A DNA stretch of 64,000 nucleotides, from positions 2,914,001 through 2,978,000 of the forward strand of contig NZ_CP017279.1 in NCBI RefSeq assembly GCF_001750725.1. Reading direction: 5' to 3'. The position numbers and the translations under genes are program-made. Positions 1 through 10,972 of this stretch are shown piece by piece (the stretch's first letter is position 1; every line of letters starts with the position of its first letter). Below the pieces are notes generated by a model. It did no database searches, was not told where the DNA came from, and saw only the letters and a program-made list of their open reading frames with translations. The stretch comes from Enterobacter ludwigii. GTDB lineage: Bacteria > Pseudomonadota > Gammaproteobacteria > Enterobacterales > Enterobacteriaceae.

Positions 1-1
1 C

Positions 2-1162
2 CTGCATGATGAAGTAAAAAATTTCCCGCTTCAGCACTGGTTACGCAGTGCGGTCATTGCCGGGGGGGCAGCGCTGGTCTTTATCATGCTTCTGCTGTTT
101 GTCCCGCTGGATATGCCCATTAAATTTACCCTGTCATGGATAAAAGGGGCGCAAACCATTGAGGCAACCAGCGTCAACCAACTGGACGAGGCTGGCGTGC
201 GGGTCGGTGATACGCTGCGCCTGAAGGGCACCGGCATGTGTAACATTCATACGCCTGGCGCATGGAATACGCGTCAGAGCTCGCCGTTCATGCCGTTCGA
301 TTGCTCACAAATTATCTGGAATGATGCGCCGCCGCTGCCGCTGCCTGAATCTGAGGTTGTCAATAAAGCCACGTCGCTTACCCAGACGGTCAACCGCCAG
401 CTGCACCCGAAACCCGATGACGACTCGCGCGTGAGCCCTGCCCTGCGCTCGGCCATTCAGAAATCGGGGATGGTGCTTCTGGACGACTTTGGTGACATCG
501 TTCTGAAAACACAGGATTTGTGTTCCGCTCAGGACGAATGCGTACGTCTCAAAAACGCCCTTGTGAACCTGGGTAACAGTAAAGACTGGGATTCGCTGGT
601 GAAACGCGCGGAAGCGGGCCGGCTGGATGGCGTTAACGTGCTGCTGCGTCCGGTCAGCGCCGAGTCGCTGGATAATCTGGTCGCCACGTCAACCGCACCC
701 TTCGTGATGCGCGAAACCACCCGCGCGGCGCAGGCGCTGAACAGCCCGGCACCGGGCGGCTTTGTGATCGTCAGTGATGAAGGGAGCGACCTGGTCGATC
801 AGCCATACCCGCAGGTCGCACTTTATGACTACCCGGCTCAGGAACAGTGGGGCCAGTTCCAGCGCCTGGCGCAGATGCTGATGCAGACGCCGTTTAGCGC
901 TGAAGGGATTGTGACGAGTATCTTTACCGATGCCAACGGCACGCGCCACATCGGCCTGCACCGCATGCCGGACAGCGCAGGCCTGTGGCGCTACATCGGC
1001 ACCTCGCTGCTGATGATTGCGATGCTGGTATGCATTTGCTGGAACGGTTTTATGGCGCTGCGTCGCTATCAGCGCTCACGCACCAGGCTTGCCGACATCC
1101 AGCAGTATTACGAAAATTGCCTTAACCCTAAGCTGATCCCCTCGTCTGAGAGCCTGATCTGA
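2..1162 (+). CDS. igaA: IgaA (YrfF) Rcs-phosphorelay inhibitor, C-terminal part
   Basis: The reading frame is open from base 2, so the gene starts left of the window; about 386 residues of a roughly 710-residue protein are present. An inner-membrane segment lies at the start of the fragment, followed by a long periplasmic region with several cysteines and a last membrane segment near the end (about fragment residues 330-350) before a short basic cytoplasmic tail. In the family, IgaA restrains the Rcs envelope-stress relay through contact with RcsD, and loss is usually lethal unless Rcs is disabled. This fits the standard position just before yrfG and hslR. The internal ATG at 86 lies inside the first membrane segment and is not the start. 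Confidence 0.95.
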   Translation: MHDEVKNFPLQHWLRSAVIAGGAALVFIMLLLFVPLDMPIKFTLSWIKGAQTIEATSVNQLDEAGVRVGDTLRLKGTGMCNIHTPGAWNTRQSSPFMPFDCSQIIWNDAPPLPLPESEVVNKATSLTQTVNRQLHPKPDDDSRVSPALRSAIQKSGMVLLDDFGDIVLKTQDLCSAQDECVRLKNALVNLGNSKDWDSLVKRAEAGRLDGVNVLLRPVSAESLDNLVATSTAPFVMRETTRAAQALNSPAPGGFVIVSDEGSDLVDQPYPQVALYDYPAQEQWGQFQRLAQMLMQTPFSAEGIVTSIFTDANGTRHIGLHRMPDSAGLWRYIGTSLLMIAMLVCICWNGFMALRRYQRSRTRLADIQQYYENCLNPKLIPSSESLI

Positions 1163-1171
1163 TAACGTCGA

Positions 1172-1202
1172 TGCGCGACAAGATGTGCTACCCTGTCGCG
1201 CA
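1172..1202 (+). terminator. Hairpin between igaA and yrfG
   Basis: A perfect 9-bp inverted repeat, TGCGCGACA (1172-1180) and TGTCGCGCA (1194-1202), is followed by CGTTTCTT. It sits ten bases after the igaA stop. It could be a weak terminator or an mRNA-stabilising hairpin; the T-run is imperfect. Confidence 0.5.
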
Positions 1203-1229
1203 CGTTTCTTCAGGCTGGAGTTCCCCCTT

Positions 1230-1913
1230 ATGCATCTTGATATCGCCTGGCAGGAGGTTGATACCGTTCTGCTGGATATGGACGGCACGCTGCTCGATCT
1301 CGCCTTTGATAACTATTTCTGGCAAAAGCTGGTTCCGGAAACCTATGGTGAACAGCAGGGGATCTCCCCGGCAGAAGCGCAGGAATTCATTCGTTCGCAA
1401 TATAGCGCGGTGCAGCATACGCTAAACTGGTACTGTCTTGACTACTGGAGCGAGCGCCTCGGTTTGGATATTTGTGCCATGACCACCGCCCAGGGCCCGC
1501 GCGCCGTACTGCGTGAGGATACCGTGCCTTTTCTGGATGCGCTGAAAGCGAGCGGCAAGCGCCGTATCTTGCTGACCAACGCCCATCCTCACAATCTGGC
1601 CGTGAAGCTGGAGCATACGGGTCTTGCTTCGCACCTTGATTTATTACTTTCCACCCACACATTTGGTTATCCGAAAGAGGATCAGCGGTTGTGGCATGCG
1701 GTGGCGGAAGAGACCGGTTTGCAGCCGGAACGCACGCTGTTTATTGATGACAGCGAGCCTATTCTGGATTCCGCGGCCAGGTTTGGCATTCGCTATTGTC
1801 TGGGCGTTACCAACCCTGACTCTGGCCTGGCTGAAAAAAGCTATCTGCGCCATCCGGGGCTGAACGACTATCGCCAGATGATCCCCTCACTGACCGTGAA
1901 GGAGAGGCCATGA
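1230..1913 (+). CDS. yrfG: HAD-family GMP/IMP nucleotidase YrfG
   Basis: This 227-residue haloacid-dehalogenase-like phosphatase is known in E. coli to dephosphorylate GMP and IMP. The nucleophile motif DMDGTLLDL lies at about residues 16-24. The second motif is LLTNAHPH and the acidic metal-binding motif is FIDDSEPIL near residue 170. I take the ATG at 1230 (MHLDIAWQ), which matches the E. coli start; a frame-extending start at 1185 would add 15 residues overlapping the hairpin. The stop overlaps the hslR start in ATGA, so the two are translationally coupled. Confidence 0.95.
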   Translation: MHLDIAWQEVDTVLLDMDGTLLDLAFDNYFWQKLVPETYGEQQGISPAEAQEFIRSQYSAVQHTLNWYCLDYWSERLGLDICAMTTAQGPRAVLREDTVPFLDALKASGKRRILLTNAHPHNLAVKLEHTGLASHLDLLLSTHTFGYPKEDQRLWHAVAEETGLQPERTLFIDDSEPILDSAARFGIRYCLGVTNPDSGLAEKSYLRHPGLNDYRQMIPSLTVKERP

Positions 1914-2311
1914 AAGAAAAACCCGCTGAAGGGGTAAGACTGGATAAATGGCTGTGGGCAGCCCGTTTTTATAAAACGCGCGCCCTTGCCCGCGACATGA
2001 TCGACGGCGGTAAAGTGCATTACAACGGCCAGCGCAGCAAACCGAGCAAGCTGGTCGAACTGAATGCCACCTTAACGCTGCGTCAGGGCAACGATGAACG
2101 TACCGTTGTGATTAAAGCCATTACTGAACAACGACGGCCCGCAACCGAAGCCGTACTGCTGTATGAAGAGACGGCTGAGAGCATTGAAAAACGCGAGAAG
2201 ACCGCGCTGGCGCGCAAAATGAATGCGCTGACAATGCCCCACCCGGACCGGCGTCCGGATAAAAAAGAGCGCCGCGATCTGATGAAATTTAAACACGGTG
2301 AGACCGAGTAA
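1910..2311 (+). CDS. hslR: Heat-shock protein 15 (ribosome-associated S4 protein)
   Basis: This is a 133-residue basic protein with an S4-type RNA-binding fold in the first 70 or so residues (RLDKWLWAARFYKTR) and a lysine/arginine-rich tail. Hsp15 binds free 50S subunits that still carry a nascent chain and helps recycle stalled complexes after heat shock. The start overlaps the yrfG stop by four bases, and hslO begins 24 bases downstream, so yrfG-hslR-hslO looks like one operon. The length matches E. coli HslR. Confidence 0.97.
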   Translation: MKEKPAEGVRLDKWLWAARFYKTRALARDMIDGGKVHYNGQRSKPSKLVELNATLTLRQGNDERTVVIKAITEQRRPATEAVLLYEETAESIEKREKTALARKMNALTMPHPDRRPDKKERRDLMKFKHGETE

Positions 2312-2335
2312 CCCTCACCTGCACGAGAGACTATT

Positions 2336-3214
2336 ATGGCCCAACACGACCAATTACACCGCTACCTGTTTGAACAATTCGCCGTGCGCGGCGAGCTGGT
2401 CACCGTATCCGAAACCTGGAAACAGATTCTGGAAAACCACAACTACCCGCTGCCGGTGAAAACCCTGTTGGGCGAACTGCTGGTTGCCACCAGCCTGCTG
2501 ACTGCCACCCTGAAATTTGCCGGGGATATCACCGTGCAGTTGCAGGGTGATGGCCCTATGACCCTGGCGGTCATTAACGGAAATAACCAGCAGCAGATGC
2601 GCGGCGTGGCGCGCGTACAGGGCGATGTTCCTGAAAACGCGGACCTGAAAACGCTGGTGGGTAATGGCTATCTGGTCATCACCATCTCCCCGGAGGAAGG
2701 TGAGCGCTATCAGGGCGTGGTTGGCCTCGAAGGCGATACGCTGGCGGCCTGCCTGGAAGATTACTTCATGCGTTCTGAACAGCTGCCGACACGTCTGTTC
2801 ATCCGCACCGGTGAAGTAGACGGTCAGCCTGCTGCTGGCGGTATGCTGCTGCAGGTTCTGCCTGCGCAGGACGCGCAGACCAACGACTTCGAGCACCTCG
2901 CGACTCTGACGGAAACCGTCAAAGCAGAAGAGCTGTTCACCCTGTCGGCGACCGATGTCCTGTGGCGTCTTTATCACGAAGAAGAAGTGACGGTTTACGA
3001 CCCACAGTCGGTGGAATTTAAGTGCACCTGTTCACGTGAACGCTGCGCTGGCGCGCTGAAGACCCTGCCGGATGAAGAGATCGACAGCATCATGGCGGAA
3101 GACGGCGAAATCGATATGCACTGTGACTACTGCGGTACGCACTACGTGTTCAATTCGATGGATATTGCTGAGATCCGCAACAACGCCTCCCCGGCGGATC
3201 CTCAGGTCCACTAA
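2336..3214 (+). CDS. hslO: Redox-regulated chaperone Hsp33
   Basis: A 292-residue cytosolic holdase chaperone switched on by oxidation. The C-terminal redox switch is visible as a CxC pair (FKCTC) and a CxxC pair (CDYCG), the four zinc ligands that form disulfides under oxidative heat stress. The N-terminal substrate-binding domain is complete and the length equals that of E. coli HslO. It is the last gene of the yrfG-hslR-hslO group. In E. coli yhgE follows; here a 353-bp spacer leads directly to pckA. Confidence 0.97.
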   Translation: MAQHDQLHRYLFEQFAVRGELVTVSETWKQILENHNYPLPVKTLLGELLVATSLLTATLKFAGDITVQLQGDGPMTLAVINGNNQQQMRGVARVQGDVPENADLKTLVGNGYLVITISPEEGERYQGVVGLEGDTLAACLEDYFMRSEQLPTRLFIRTGEVDGQPAAGGMLLQVLPAQDAQTNDFEHLATLTETVKAEELFTLSATDVLWRLYHEEEVTVYDPQSVEFKCTCSRERCAGALKTLPDEEIDSIMAEDGEIDMHCDYCGTHYVFNSMDIAEIRNNASPADPQVH

Positions 3215-3224
3215 GCAAAGCCTG

Positions 3225-3264
3225 CCCTCACCTTGCCCTCTCCCTTTTGCGAGAGGGTAAGGTG
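3225..3264. repeat. Palindromic intergenic repeat, family A (copy 1)
   Basis: A near-perfect palindrome pairs CACCTTGCCCTCTC with GAGAGGGTAAGGTG across a short loop and is followed by an A-run. Its CCCTCACC...CCCTCTCCC...GAGAGGG pattern recurs at 27640, 45975, 52568 and 59830. It may also terminate or protect the hslO transcript. The rest of the 353-bp hslO-pckA spacer holds only the pckA control region. Confidence 0.75.
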
Positions 3265-3330
3265 CAAAAAAGCCCTCTCTGGCTGAATCGTTTTTAACAC
3301 TGTAACTCTTACGTAATTTTCTTACGTGTA

Positions 3331-3346
3331 TGCGATTACATTCACA
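3331..3346 (+). promoter_or_regulatory. CRP-like site upstream of pckA
   Basis: TGCGATTACATTCACA matches the CRP consensus TGTGA-N6-TCACA at nine of ten core positions. It lies about 220 bp before the pckA start. Catabolite activation of pckA is established in E. coli; use of this particular site is inference. Confidence 0.65.
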
Positions 3347-3567
3347 TTCCTTCCGATAAAATCACCAGCCATTAACCTTTTCGGAACATTTTCCCCAACC
3401 AAAAAGCGATTCCTGCGATAATCCGCCTGCCCTGTGACTGGAGTCGCAGCGTTTTCCGTTAGTAAGGGTTTTGTCCAGATGCGTAAATCTATGAGCCCCG
3501 TCGCGGTTAACAACCTCACAAAAACCCTACAATTTCAGACAGTACATATTGGCTAAGGAGCAGTGAT

Positions 3568-5187
3568 ATGCGTGTTACTGGTTTAACCCCGCAAGATCTC
3601 AAGGCTTATGGTATTCACGACGTCCAGGAAATCGTCTACAACCCCGATTACGATACGCTGTATCAGGAAGAGCTCAATCCAGCACTGGAAGGATACGAGC
3701 GAGGTGTGTTGACTAACCTTGGTGCTATCGCCGTCGATACCGGTATCTTTACCGGTCGTTCGCCGAAAGATAAATACATCGTCCGAGACGAGACCACCCG
3801 CGACACGCTGTGGTGGGCTGATAAAGGCAAAGGGAAGAACGATAACAAACCGCTCTCTCCGGAAACCTGGCAGCATCTGAAAGGGCTCGTTACCCATCAA
3901 CTTTCCGGCAAGCGTCTGTTTATCGTTGATGCTTTCTGCGGCGCTAACGCCGATACCCGCCTTTCCGTGCGGTTTATCACTGAAGTGGCCTGGCAGGCGC
4001 ATTTCGTGAAAAACATGTTTATTCGTCCTGACGACAAAGAGCTGCAGGATTTCACCCCTGACTTCATCGTGATGAACGGGGCGAAATGCACGAACCCACA
4101 GTGGAAAGAGCAGGGTCTTAACTCCGAGAACTTCATCGCCTTCAACCTGACCGAGCGTATTCAGCTGATCGGCGGTACCTGGTACGGCGGCGAAATGAAG
4201 AAAGGGATGTTCTCGGTGATGAACTACCTGCTGCCGCTGCGCGGTATCGCCTCCATGCACTGTTCGGCAAACGTCGGTGAAAAAGGGGATGTGGCGGTGT
4301 TCTTCGGCCTGTCCGGCACCGGTAAAACCACCCTTTCTACCGATCCGAAACGTCGTCTGATTGGCGATGACGAGCACGGCTGGGATGATGACGGCGTGTT
4401 TAACTTCGAAGGGGGCTGCTACGCGAAGACCATTCGCCTGTCTGAAGAAGCGGAGCCAGATATCTTCCATGCCATCCGCCGCGATGCGCTGCTGGAAAAC
4501 GTCACCGTACGTGCCGATGGAACGATCGACTTCGACGATGCTTCGAAAACCGAAAACACCCGCGTGTCTTACCCTATCTACCACATCGACAACATCGTGA
4601 AGCCGGTGTCAAAAGCGGGCCACGCGACGAAGGTGATTTTCCTGACGGCAGATGCGTTCGGCGTGTTGCCTCCGGTGTCCCGCCTGACCGCCAGCCAGAC
4701 GCAGTACCACTTCCTGTCTGGTTTTACCGCCAAACTGGCCGGTACCGAGCGCGGCGTGACGGAGCCAACGCCAACCTTCTCCGCCTGCTTCGGCGCAGCG
4801 TTCCTGTCGCTGCACCCGACGCAGTACGCGGAAGTGCTGGTCAAACGCATGCAGGCGTCCGGTGCACAGGCGTACCTGGTGAATACCGGCTGGAACGGCA
4901 CCGGCAAACGTATCTCCATCAAAGATACCCGCGCCATTATCGACGCCATTCTGGATGGTTCACTCGATAACGCCGAAACCTTCACGCTGCCGATGTTTGA
5001 TCTGGCAATCCCGACGGCGCTGCCGGGCGTAGAGACCCGTATTCTCGACCCACGCAATACCTACGGTTCACCGGAGCAGTGGCGTGAGAAAGCAGAATCG
5101 CTGGCGAAACTGTTTATTGAGAACTTCGAGAAGTATACCGATACCCCGGCAGGTGAAGCGCTGGTGAGTGCGGGACCGAAGCTGTAA
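3568..5187 (+). CDS. pckA: Phosphoenolpyruvate carboxykinase (ATP)
   Basis: PckA converts oxaloacetate and ATP to phosphoenolpyruvate, CO2 and ADP, the first committed step of gluconeogenesis from C4 acids. The 539-residue protein has the PEPCK P-loop GLSGTGKTT near residue 250, the downstream metal-binding residues in the LIGDDEHGW region, and the arginine-rich site [10 protein letters not shown] near residue 65. A good ribosome site (AAGGAG) precedes the ATG. A CRP-like site upstream fits glucose repression. A strong stem-loop shared with envZ follows. Confidence 0.98.
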   Translation: MRVTGLTPQDLKAYGIHDVQEIVYNPDYDTLYQEELNPALEGYERGVLTNLGAIAVDTGIFTGRSPKDKYIVRDETTRDTLWWADKGKGKNDNKPLSPETWQHLKGLVTHQLSGKRLFIVDAFCGANADTRLSVRFITEVAWQAHFVKNMFIRPDDKELQDFTPDFIVMNGAKCTNPQWKEQGLNSENFIAFNLTERIQLIGGTWYGGEMKKGMFSVMNYLLPLRGIASMHCSANVGEKGDVAVFFGLSGTGKTTLSTDPKRRLIGDDEHGWDDDGVFNFEGGCYAKTIRLSEEAEPDIFHAIRRDALLENVTVRADGTIDFDDASKTENTRVSYPIYHIDNIVKPVSKAGHATKVIFLTADAFGVLPPVSRLTASQTQYHFLSGFTAKLAGTERGVTEPTPTFSACFGAAFLSLHPTQYAEVLVKRMQASGAQAYLVNTGWNGTGKRISIKDTRAIIDAILDGSLDNAETFTLPMFDLAIPTALPGVETRILDPRNTYGSPEQWREKAESLAKLFIENFEKYTDTPAGEALVSAGPKL

Positions 5188-5206
5188 CAGCTGACCCGAC
5201 CTGCAA

Positions 5207-5234
5207 AAAAAAGGGTGGCTTTTGCCACCCTTTT

Positions 5235-5236
<2 letters not shown>
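5207..5236. terminator. Bidirectional terminator between pckA and envZ
   Basis: A 13-bp stem, A6GGGTGGC and GCCACCCT6, closes a TTTT loop. It has A-runs on one side and T-runs on the other, so it can end transcription from both directions. The envZ stop codon (5235-5237) lies within the T-run. Confidence 0.9.
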
Positions 5237-7297
<2,061 letters not shown>

Positions 7298-7529
7298 TGT
7301 GTGTACTCCCAAAGGTTCGGATAGTCTAATAACAGCGTATTCTAAAAAAGTGCACGTGTTCGACCAGCTAATTCTGGTATAAATTCTAGTCGAAATTGTT
7401 ACAAAGCATATTTAACAGCAGCTTATCTGCACATTTCATCACATAAATCATTATTAACGTTGTCTGTTAGACTACGTGATACGTAATGTGCGCAAAGAAT
7501 GCAATGATGTCGAGTCTTAAGGTCACCCC

Positions 7530-8003
7530 ATGAAAACGCCCCTGATCACCCGCGAAGGGTATGAGAAACTCAAAAAAGAGATGGATTACCTGTGGCGCGA
7601 AGAGCGTCCTGAAGTGACCAAGAAAGTGACCTGGGCCGCAAGCCTGGGCGATCGCAGTGAAAATGCTGACTACCAGTACAACAAAAAACGGTTACGTGAA
7701 ATCGACCGCCGGGTCCGCTATCTGACCAAATGCCTTGAGAACCTCAAAATAGTGGATTACTCCCCACAGCAGGAAGGCAAAGTGTTTTTCGGCGCGTGGG
7801 TCGAGATTGAGAACGACGATGGTGACACCCTGCGTTTTCGTATCGTCGGCTATGACGAAATTTTTGGTCGTAAGGATTACATCTCTATCGACTCACCAAT
7901 GGCCCGTGCGCTGCTGAAAAAGGAAGTGGGCGATTTGGCCGTCGTTCAGACCCCTGGCGGCGAAGCCAGCTGGTACGTCAACGAAATTACGTACGTTAAA
8001 TAG
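7530..8003 (+). CDS. greB: Transcript cleavage factor GreB
   Basis: GreB enters the secondary channel of RNA polymerase and stimulates cleavage of backtracked RNA. The 157-residue protein has the N-terminal coiled coil (about residues 1-75) with the acidic tip in the GDRSENADY segment, and a C-terminal FKBP-like domain (GAWVEIEN to the end). Divergent from ompR, as in E. coli. The ATG sits after GGTCACC with only a weak ribosome site, but family alignment fixes the start. Confidence 0.97.
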   Translation: MKTPLITREGYEKLKKEMDYLWREERPEVTKKVTWAASLGDRSENADYQYNKKRLREIDRRVRYLTKCLENLKIVDYSPQQEGKVFFGAWVEIENDDGDTLRFRIVGYDEIFGRKDYISIDSPMARALLKKEVGDLAVVQTPGGEASWYVNEITYVK

Positions 8004-8091
8004 TCCGAGAGCGCCCTCCGCGGCTGGCATTTTGCCGTGTCAGCCCGTATAACTATCCCCTGATTTTTTCGACTCAACAGATGATAAAGCC

Positions 8092-10422
8092 ATGATGAAA
8101 GATTCGCTCTGCCGCATTATTGCGGGTGAACTTCAGGCCAGAGCCGAACAGGTAGAAGCTGCCGTTCGCCTGCTTGATGAAGGGAACACCGTGCCGTTTA
8201 TTGCACGTTATCGTAAGGAAGTCACCGGCGGTCTGGATGACACGCAGCTGCGTAACCTGGAGACCCGTCTCGGTTACCTGCGCGAACTGGAAGACCGTCG
8301 TCAGGCGATCCTCAAATCCATCGGCGAACAGGGAAAACTGACCAGCGATCTGGAAACCGCAATCAACGGCACCCTGAGCAAAACCGAACTCGAAGACCTT
8401 TATCTGCCGTATAAACCGAAGCGCCGCACCCGTGGACAGATTGCCATTGAGGCAGGCCTGGAGCCGCTGGCCGAACTGCTGTGGAACGAACCGTCCCACG
8501 ACCCGGAAACCGAAGCCGCGAAGTTTATCGATGCCGATAAAGGGGTCGCAGACACCAAAGCCGCACTCGACGGCGCGCGCTACATTCTGATGGAGCGCTT
8601 CTCCGAAGATGCCGCCCTGCTCGCGAAAGTGCGTGACTATCTGTGGAAAAACGCCCACATCGTCTCTACCGTGGTCAGCGGGAAAGAGGAAGAAGGCGCC
8701 AAGTTCCGCGATTATTTCGATCATCACGAACCCATCTCTACCACCCCTTCACACCGCGCGCTGGCGATGTTCCGCGGCCGCAACGAAGGCGTGCTCCAGC
8801 TCTCCCTGAATGCCGATCCACAGTTTGACGAGCCACCAAAAGAGAGCCACTGCGAGCAGATCATTATCGACCACCTCGGCCTGCGCCTGAACAACGCGCC
8901 GGCAGACAGCTGGCGCAAAGGCGTGGTGAGCTGGACGTGGCGCATCAAGGTGTTGATGCACCTCGAAACCGAACTGATGGGCACCGTGCGTGAACGCGCC
9001 GAAGACGAAGCAATCAACGTCTTCGCCCGTAACCTGCACGACCTGCTGATGGCCGCACCTGCCGGCCTGCGGGCCACCATGGGTCTCGATCCGGGTCTGC
9101 GTACCGGCGTAAAGGTGGCCGTGGTTGACGGTACCGGCAAGCTGGTGGCTACCGATACCATTTATCCGCATACCGGCCAGGCGGCGAAGGCTGCCGTCGT
9201 GGTTGCGGCGCTGTGCGAGAAATACAACGTGGAGCTGGTGGCCATCGGCAACGGTACGGCCTCCCGTGAAACCGAGCGTTTCTACCTCGATGTGCAGAAA
9301 CAGTTCCCGAAAGTCACCGCACAGAAAGTGATTGTCAGCGAGGCGGGCGCTTCCGTCTATTCAGCGTCTGAACTGGCCGCCCTGGAGTTCCCGGACCTGG
9401 ACGTTTCCCTGCGCGGTGCGGTTTCTATCGCCCGTCGTCTGCAGGATCCGCTGGCGGAGCTGGTTAAGATCGACCCGAAATCCATCGGCGTCGGCCAGTA
9501 TCAGCATGACGTGAGCCAGACTCAGCTGGCCCGTAAGCTGGATGCGGTCGTGGAAGACTGCGTAAACGCCGTCGGCGTTGACCTGAACACGGCCTCTGTT
9601 CCCCTGCTGACCCGCGTGGCGGGCTTAACCCGCATGATGGCGCAAAACATCGTTGCCTGGCGTGATGAAAACGGCCAGTTCCAGAACCGCCAGCAGTTGC
9701 TGAAGGTGAGCCGTCTGGGGCCAAAAGCGTTTGAGCAGTGCGCAGGCTTCCTGCGCATCAACCACGGCGATAACCCGCTGGATGCCTCAACCGTTCACCC
9801 GGAAGCGTACCCGGTAGTGGAACGCATTCTGGCCGCAACCCAGCAGGCGCTGAAAGACCTGATGGGCGACAGCAGCGCGCTGCGCAACCTGAAGGCGGTC
9901 GATTTTACCGACGAACAGTTCGGGGTGCCGACGGTCACGGACATCATCAAAGAGCTGGAAAAACCGGGCCGCGATCCGCGTCCTGAGTTTAAAACCGCGA
10001 CCTTCGCCGACGGCGTTGAAACCATGAATGACCTGCTTCCGGGCATGGTACTCGAAGGGGCGGTCACTAACGTCACCAACTTTGGCGCGTTTGTCGATAT
10101 CGGCGTGCACCAGGATGGTCTGGTCCACATCTCTTCCCTTGCCGATAAATTCGTTGAAGATCCGCATACCGTGGTCAAAGCGGGCGACATTGTGAAGGTG
10201 AAGGTGATGGAAGTGGATCTGCAGCGTAAGCGTATCGCCCTGACGATGCGTCTGGACGAGCAGCCAGGTGAAGCCAACGCGCGCCGCGGCAGTAACGGCG
10301 GCGGACGCGAGCAGCAGCGCCCGGCCGCAAAAGCGGCGAAGCCACGCGGACGTGACGCCCAGCCTGCGGGCAACAGCGCCATGATGGATGCGCTGGCGGC
10401 AGCAATGGGTAAGAAACGCTAA
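8092..10422 (+). CDS. yhgF: Tex-family RNA-binding protein YhgF
   Basis: A 776-residue homologue of Tex, a conserved transcription-associated nucleic-acid-binding protein. Visible parts: an N-terminal helical Tex domain, a YqgF/RNase H-like domain starting at [16 protein letters not shown] (about residue 330), helix-hairpin-helix motifs around residues 500-550, and a C-terminal S1 domain (about 650-725, [19 protein letters not shown]). The tail is rich in Gly, Arg and Ala. The double ATG start matches E. coli (MMNDS). Its precise role in enterics is unsettled. Confidence 0.96.
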   Translation: MMKDSLCRIIAGELQARAEQVEAAVRLLDEGNTVPFIARYRKEVTGGLDDTQLRNLETRLGYLRELEDRRQAILKSIGEQGKLTSDLETAINGTLSKTELEDLYLPYKPKRRTRGQIAIEAGLEPLAELLWNEPSHDPETEAAKFIDADKGVADTKAALDGARYILMERFSEDAALLAKVRDYLWKNAHIVSTVVSGKEEEGAKFRDYFDHHEPISTTPSHRALAMFRGRNEGVLQLSLNADPQFDEPPKESHCEQIIIDHLGLRLNNAPADSWRKGVVSWTWRIKVLMHLETELMGTVRERAEDEAINVFARNLHDLLMAAPAGLRATMGLDPGLRTGVKVAVVDGTGKLVATDTIYPHTGQAAKAAVVVAALCEKYNVELVAIGNGTASRETERFYLDVQKQFPKVTAQKVIVSEAGASVYSASELAALEFPDLDVSLRGAVSIARRLQDPLAELVKIDPKSIGVGQYQHDVSQTQLARKLDAVVEDCVNAVGVDLNTASVPLLTRVAGLTRMMAQNIVAWRDENGQFQNRQQLLKVSRLGPKAFEQCAGFLRINHGDNPLDASTVHPEAYPVVERILAATQQALKDLMGDSSALRNLKAVDFTDEQFGVPTVTDIIKELEKPGRDPRPEFKTATFADGVETMNDLLPGMVLEGAVTNVTNFGAFVDIGVHQDGLVHISSLADKFVEDPHTVVKAGDIVKVKVMEVDLQRKRIALTMRLDEQPGEANARRGSNGGGREQQRPAAKAAKPRGRDAQPAGNSAMMDALAAAMGKKR

Positions 10423-10434
10423 CCGCATAAAAAA

Positions 10435-10462
10435 GGCCCGGTGATGCGTCACTCACCGGGCC
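10435..10462 (+). terminator. Stem-loop after yhgF
   Basis: A perfect 10-bp stem, GGCCCGGTGA and TCACCGGGCC, follows the yhgF stop by 12 bases. The T-run downstream is poor, but an A-run precedes it. The arms resemble the REP-like family B elements in this window. Confidence 0.7.
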
Positions 10463-10582
10463 GTTATCCCGCCGAAATTAATTGTAAAATATGAAACCGG
10501 TTGTATATCTATATTTCAACCACCAGTGATCACACTATTAACAAATAAGCCGTTCCTCTCCCTGCCGCAGAATCAGTAAATA

Positions 10583-10596
10583 TTGAGCAAGGTCAA
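10583..10596 (+). promoter_or_regulatory. FNR-like site upstream of feoA
   Basis: TTGAGCAAGGTCAA matches the FNR consensus TTGAT-N4-ATCAA at eight of ten positions. It lies about 130 bp before feoA. Anaerobic activation of feo by FNR is established in E. coli; use of this copy is inference. Confidence 0.65.
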
Positions 10597-10653
10597 ACAG
10601 GCCGTAAATTAATACCGCAAACAACATTCCGTCACAGTTTTATTATTGCTGAT

Positions 10654-10672
10654 AAAAACTATTCTCATTATC
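10654..10672 (+). promoter_or_regulatory. Fur box upstream of feoA
   Basis: The 19 bases match the Fur consensus at 13 positions, including an intact CATTATC half. The box lies about 45 bp before the feoA start, overlapping the likely promoter. This fits iron repression of feo. Confidence 0.7.
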
Positions 10673-10714
10673 ATCCCATAGTAGATATTTTAACCTCTCG
10701 TGGAATCAGGCATT

Positions 10715-10942
10715 ATGCAATTCACTCCAGACAGTGCATGGAAAATTACCGGTTTTACCCACGAAATTAGCCCGGCCTATCGACAAAAGCTGCTGTCGCT
10801 GGGCATGCTGCCCGGCTCGTCATTTCAGGTCGTGCGCGTCGCCCCGTTAGGTGATCCGGTGCATATCGAAACCCGACGCGTAAATCTGGTATTGCGTAAA
10901 AAAGATCTCGCATTAATAGAAGTCGAAGCTTTATCCCGATAA
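10715..10942 (+). CDS. feoA: Ferrous iron transport accessory protein FeoA
   Basis: A 75-residue SH3-like cytosolic protein required for FeoB activity. It aligns end to end with E. coli FeoA; the hallmark stretch is [15 protein letters not shown] choose the ATG at 10715 (MQFTPDSAW), since the upstream extension to 10700 is not conserved. First gene of feoABC, 30 bases before feoB, behind Fur- and FNR-like sites. Confidence 0.97.
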   Translation: MQFTPDSAWKITGFTHEISPAYRQKLLSLGMLPGSSFQVVRVAPLGDPVHIETRRVNLVLRKKDLALIEVEALSR

Positions 10943-10972
10943 CAAGCCAGCGGTTTCAGTGAGTCCAGAAAA

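Noticed and set aside
86..1162. IgaA starting at the internal ATG at 86
   Set aside because: The frame is open to the left edge and encodes the start of a membrane segment before this ATG, so the gene begins outside the window.
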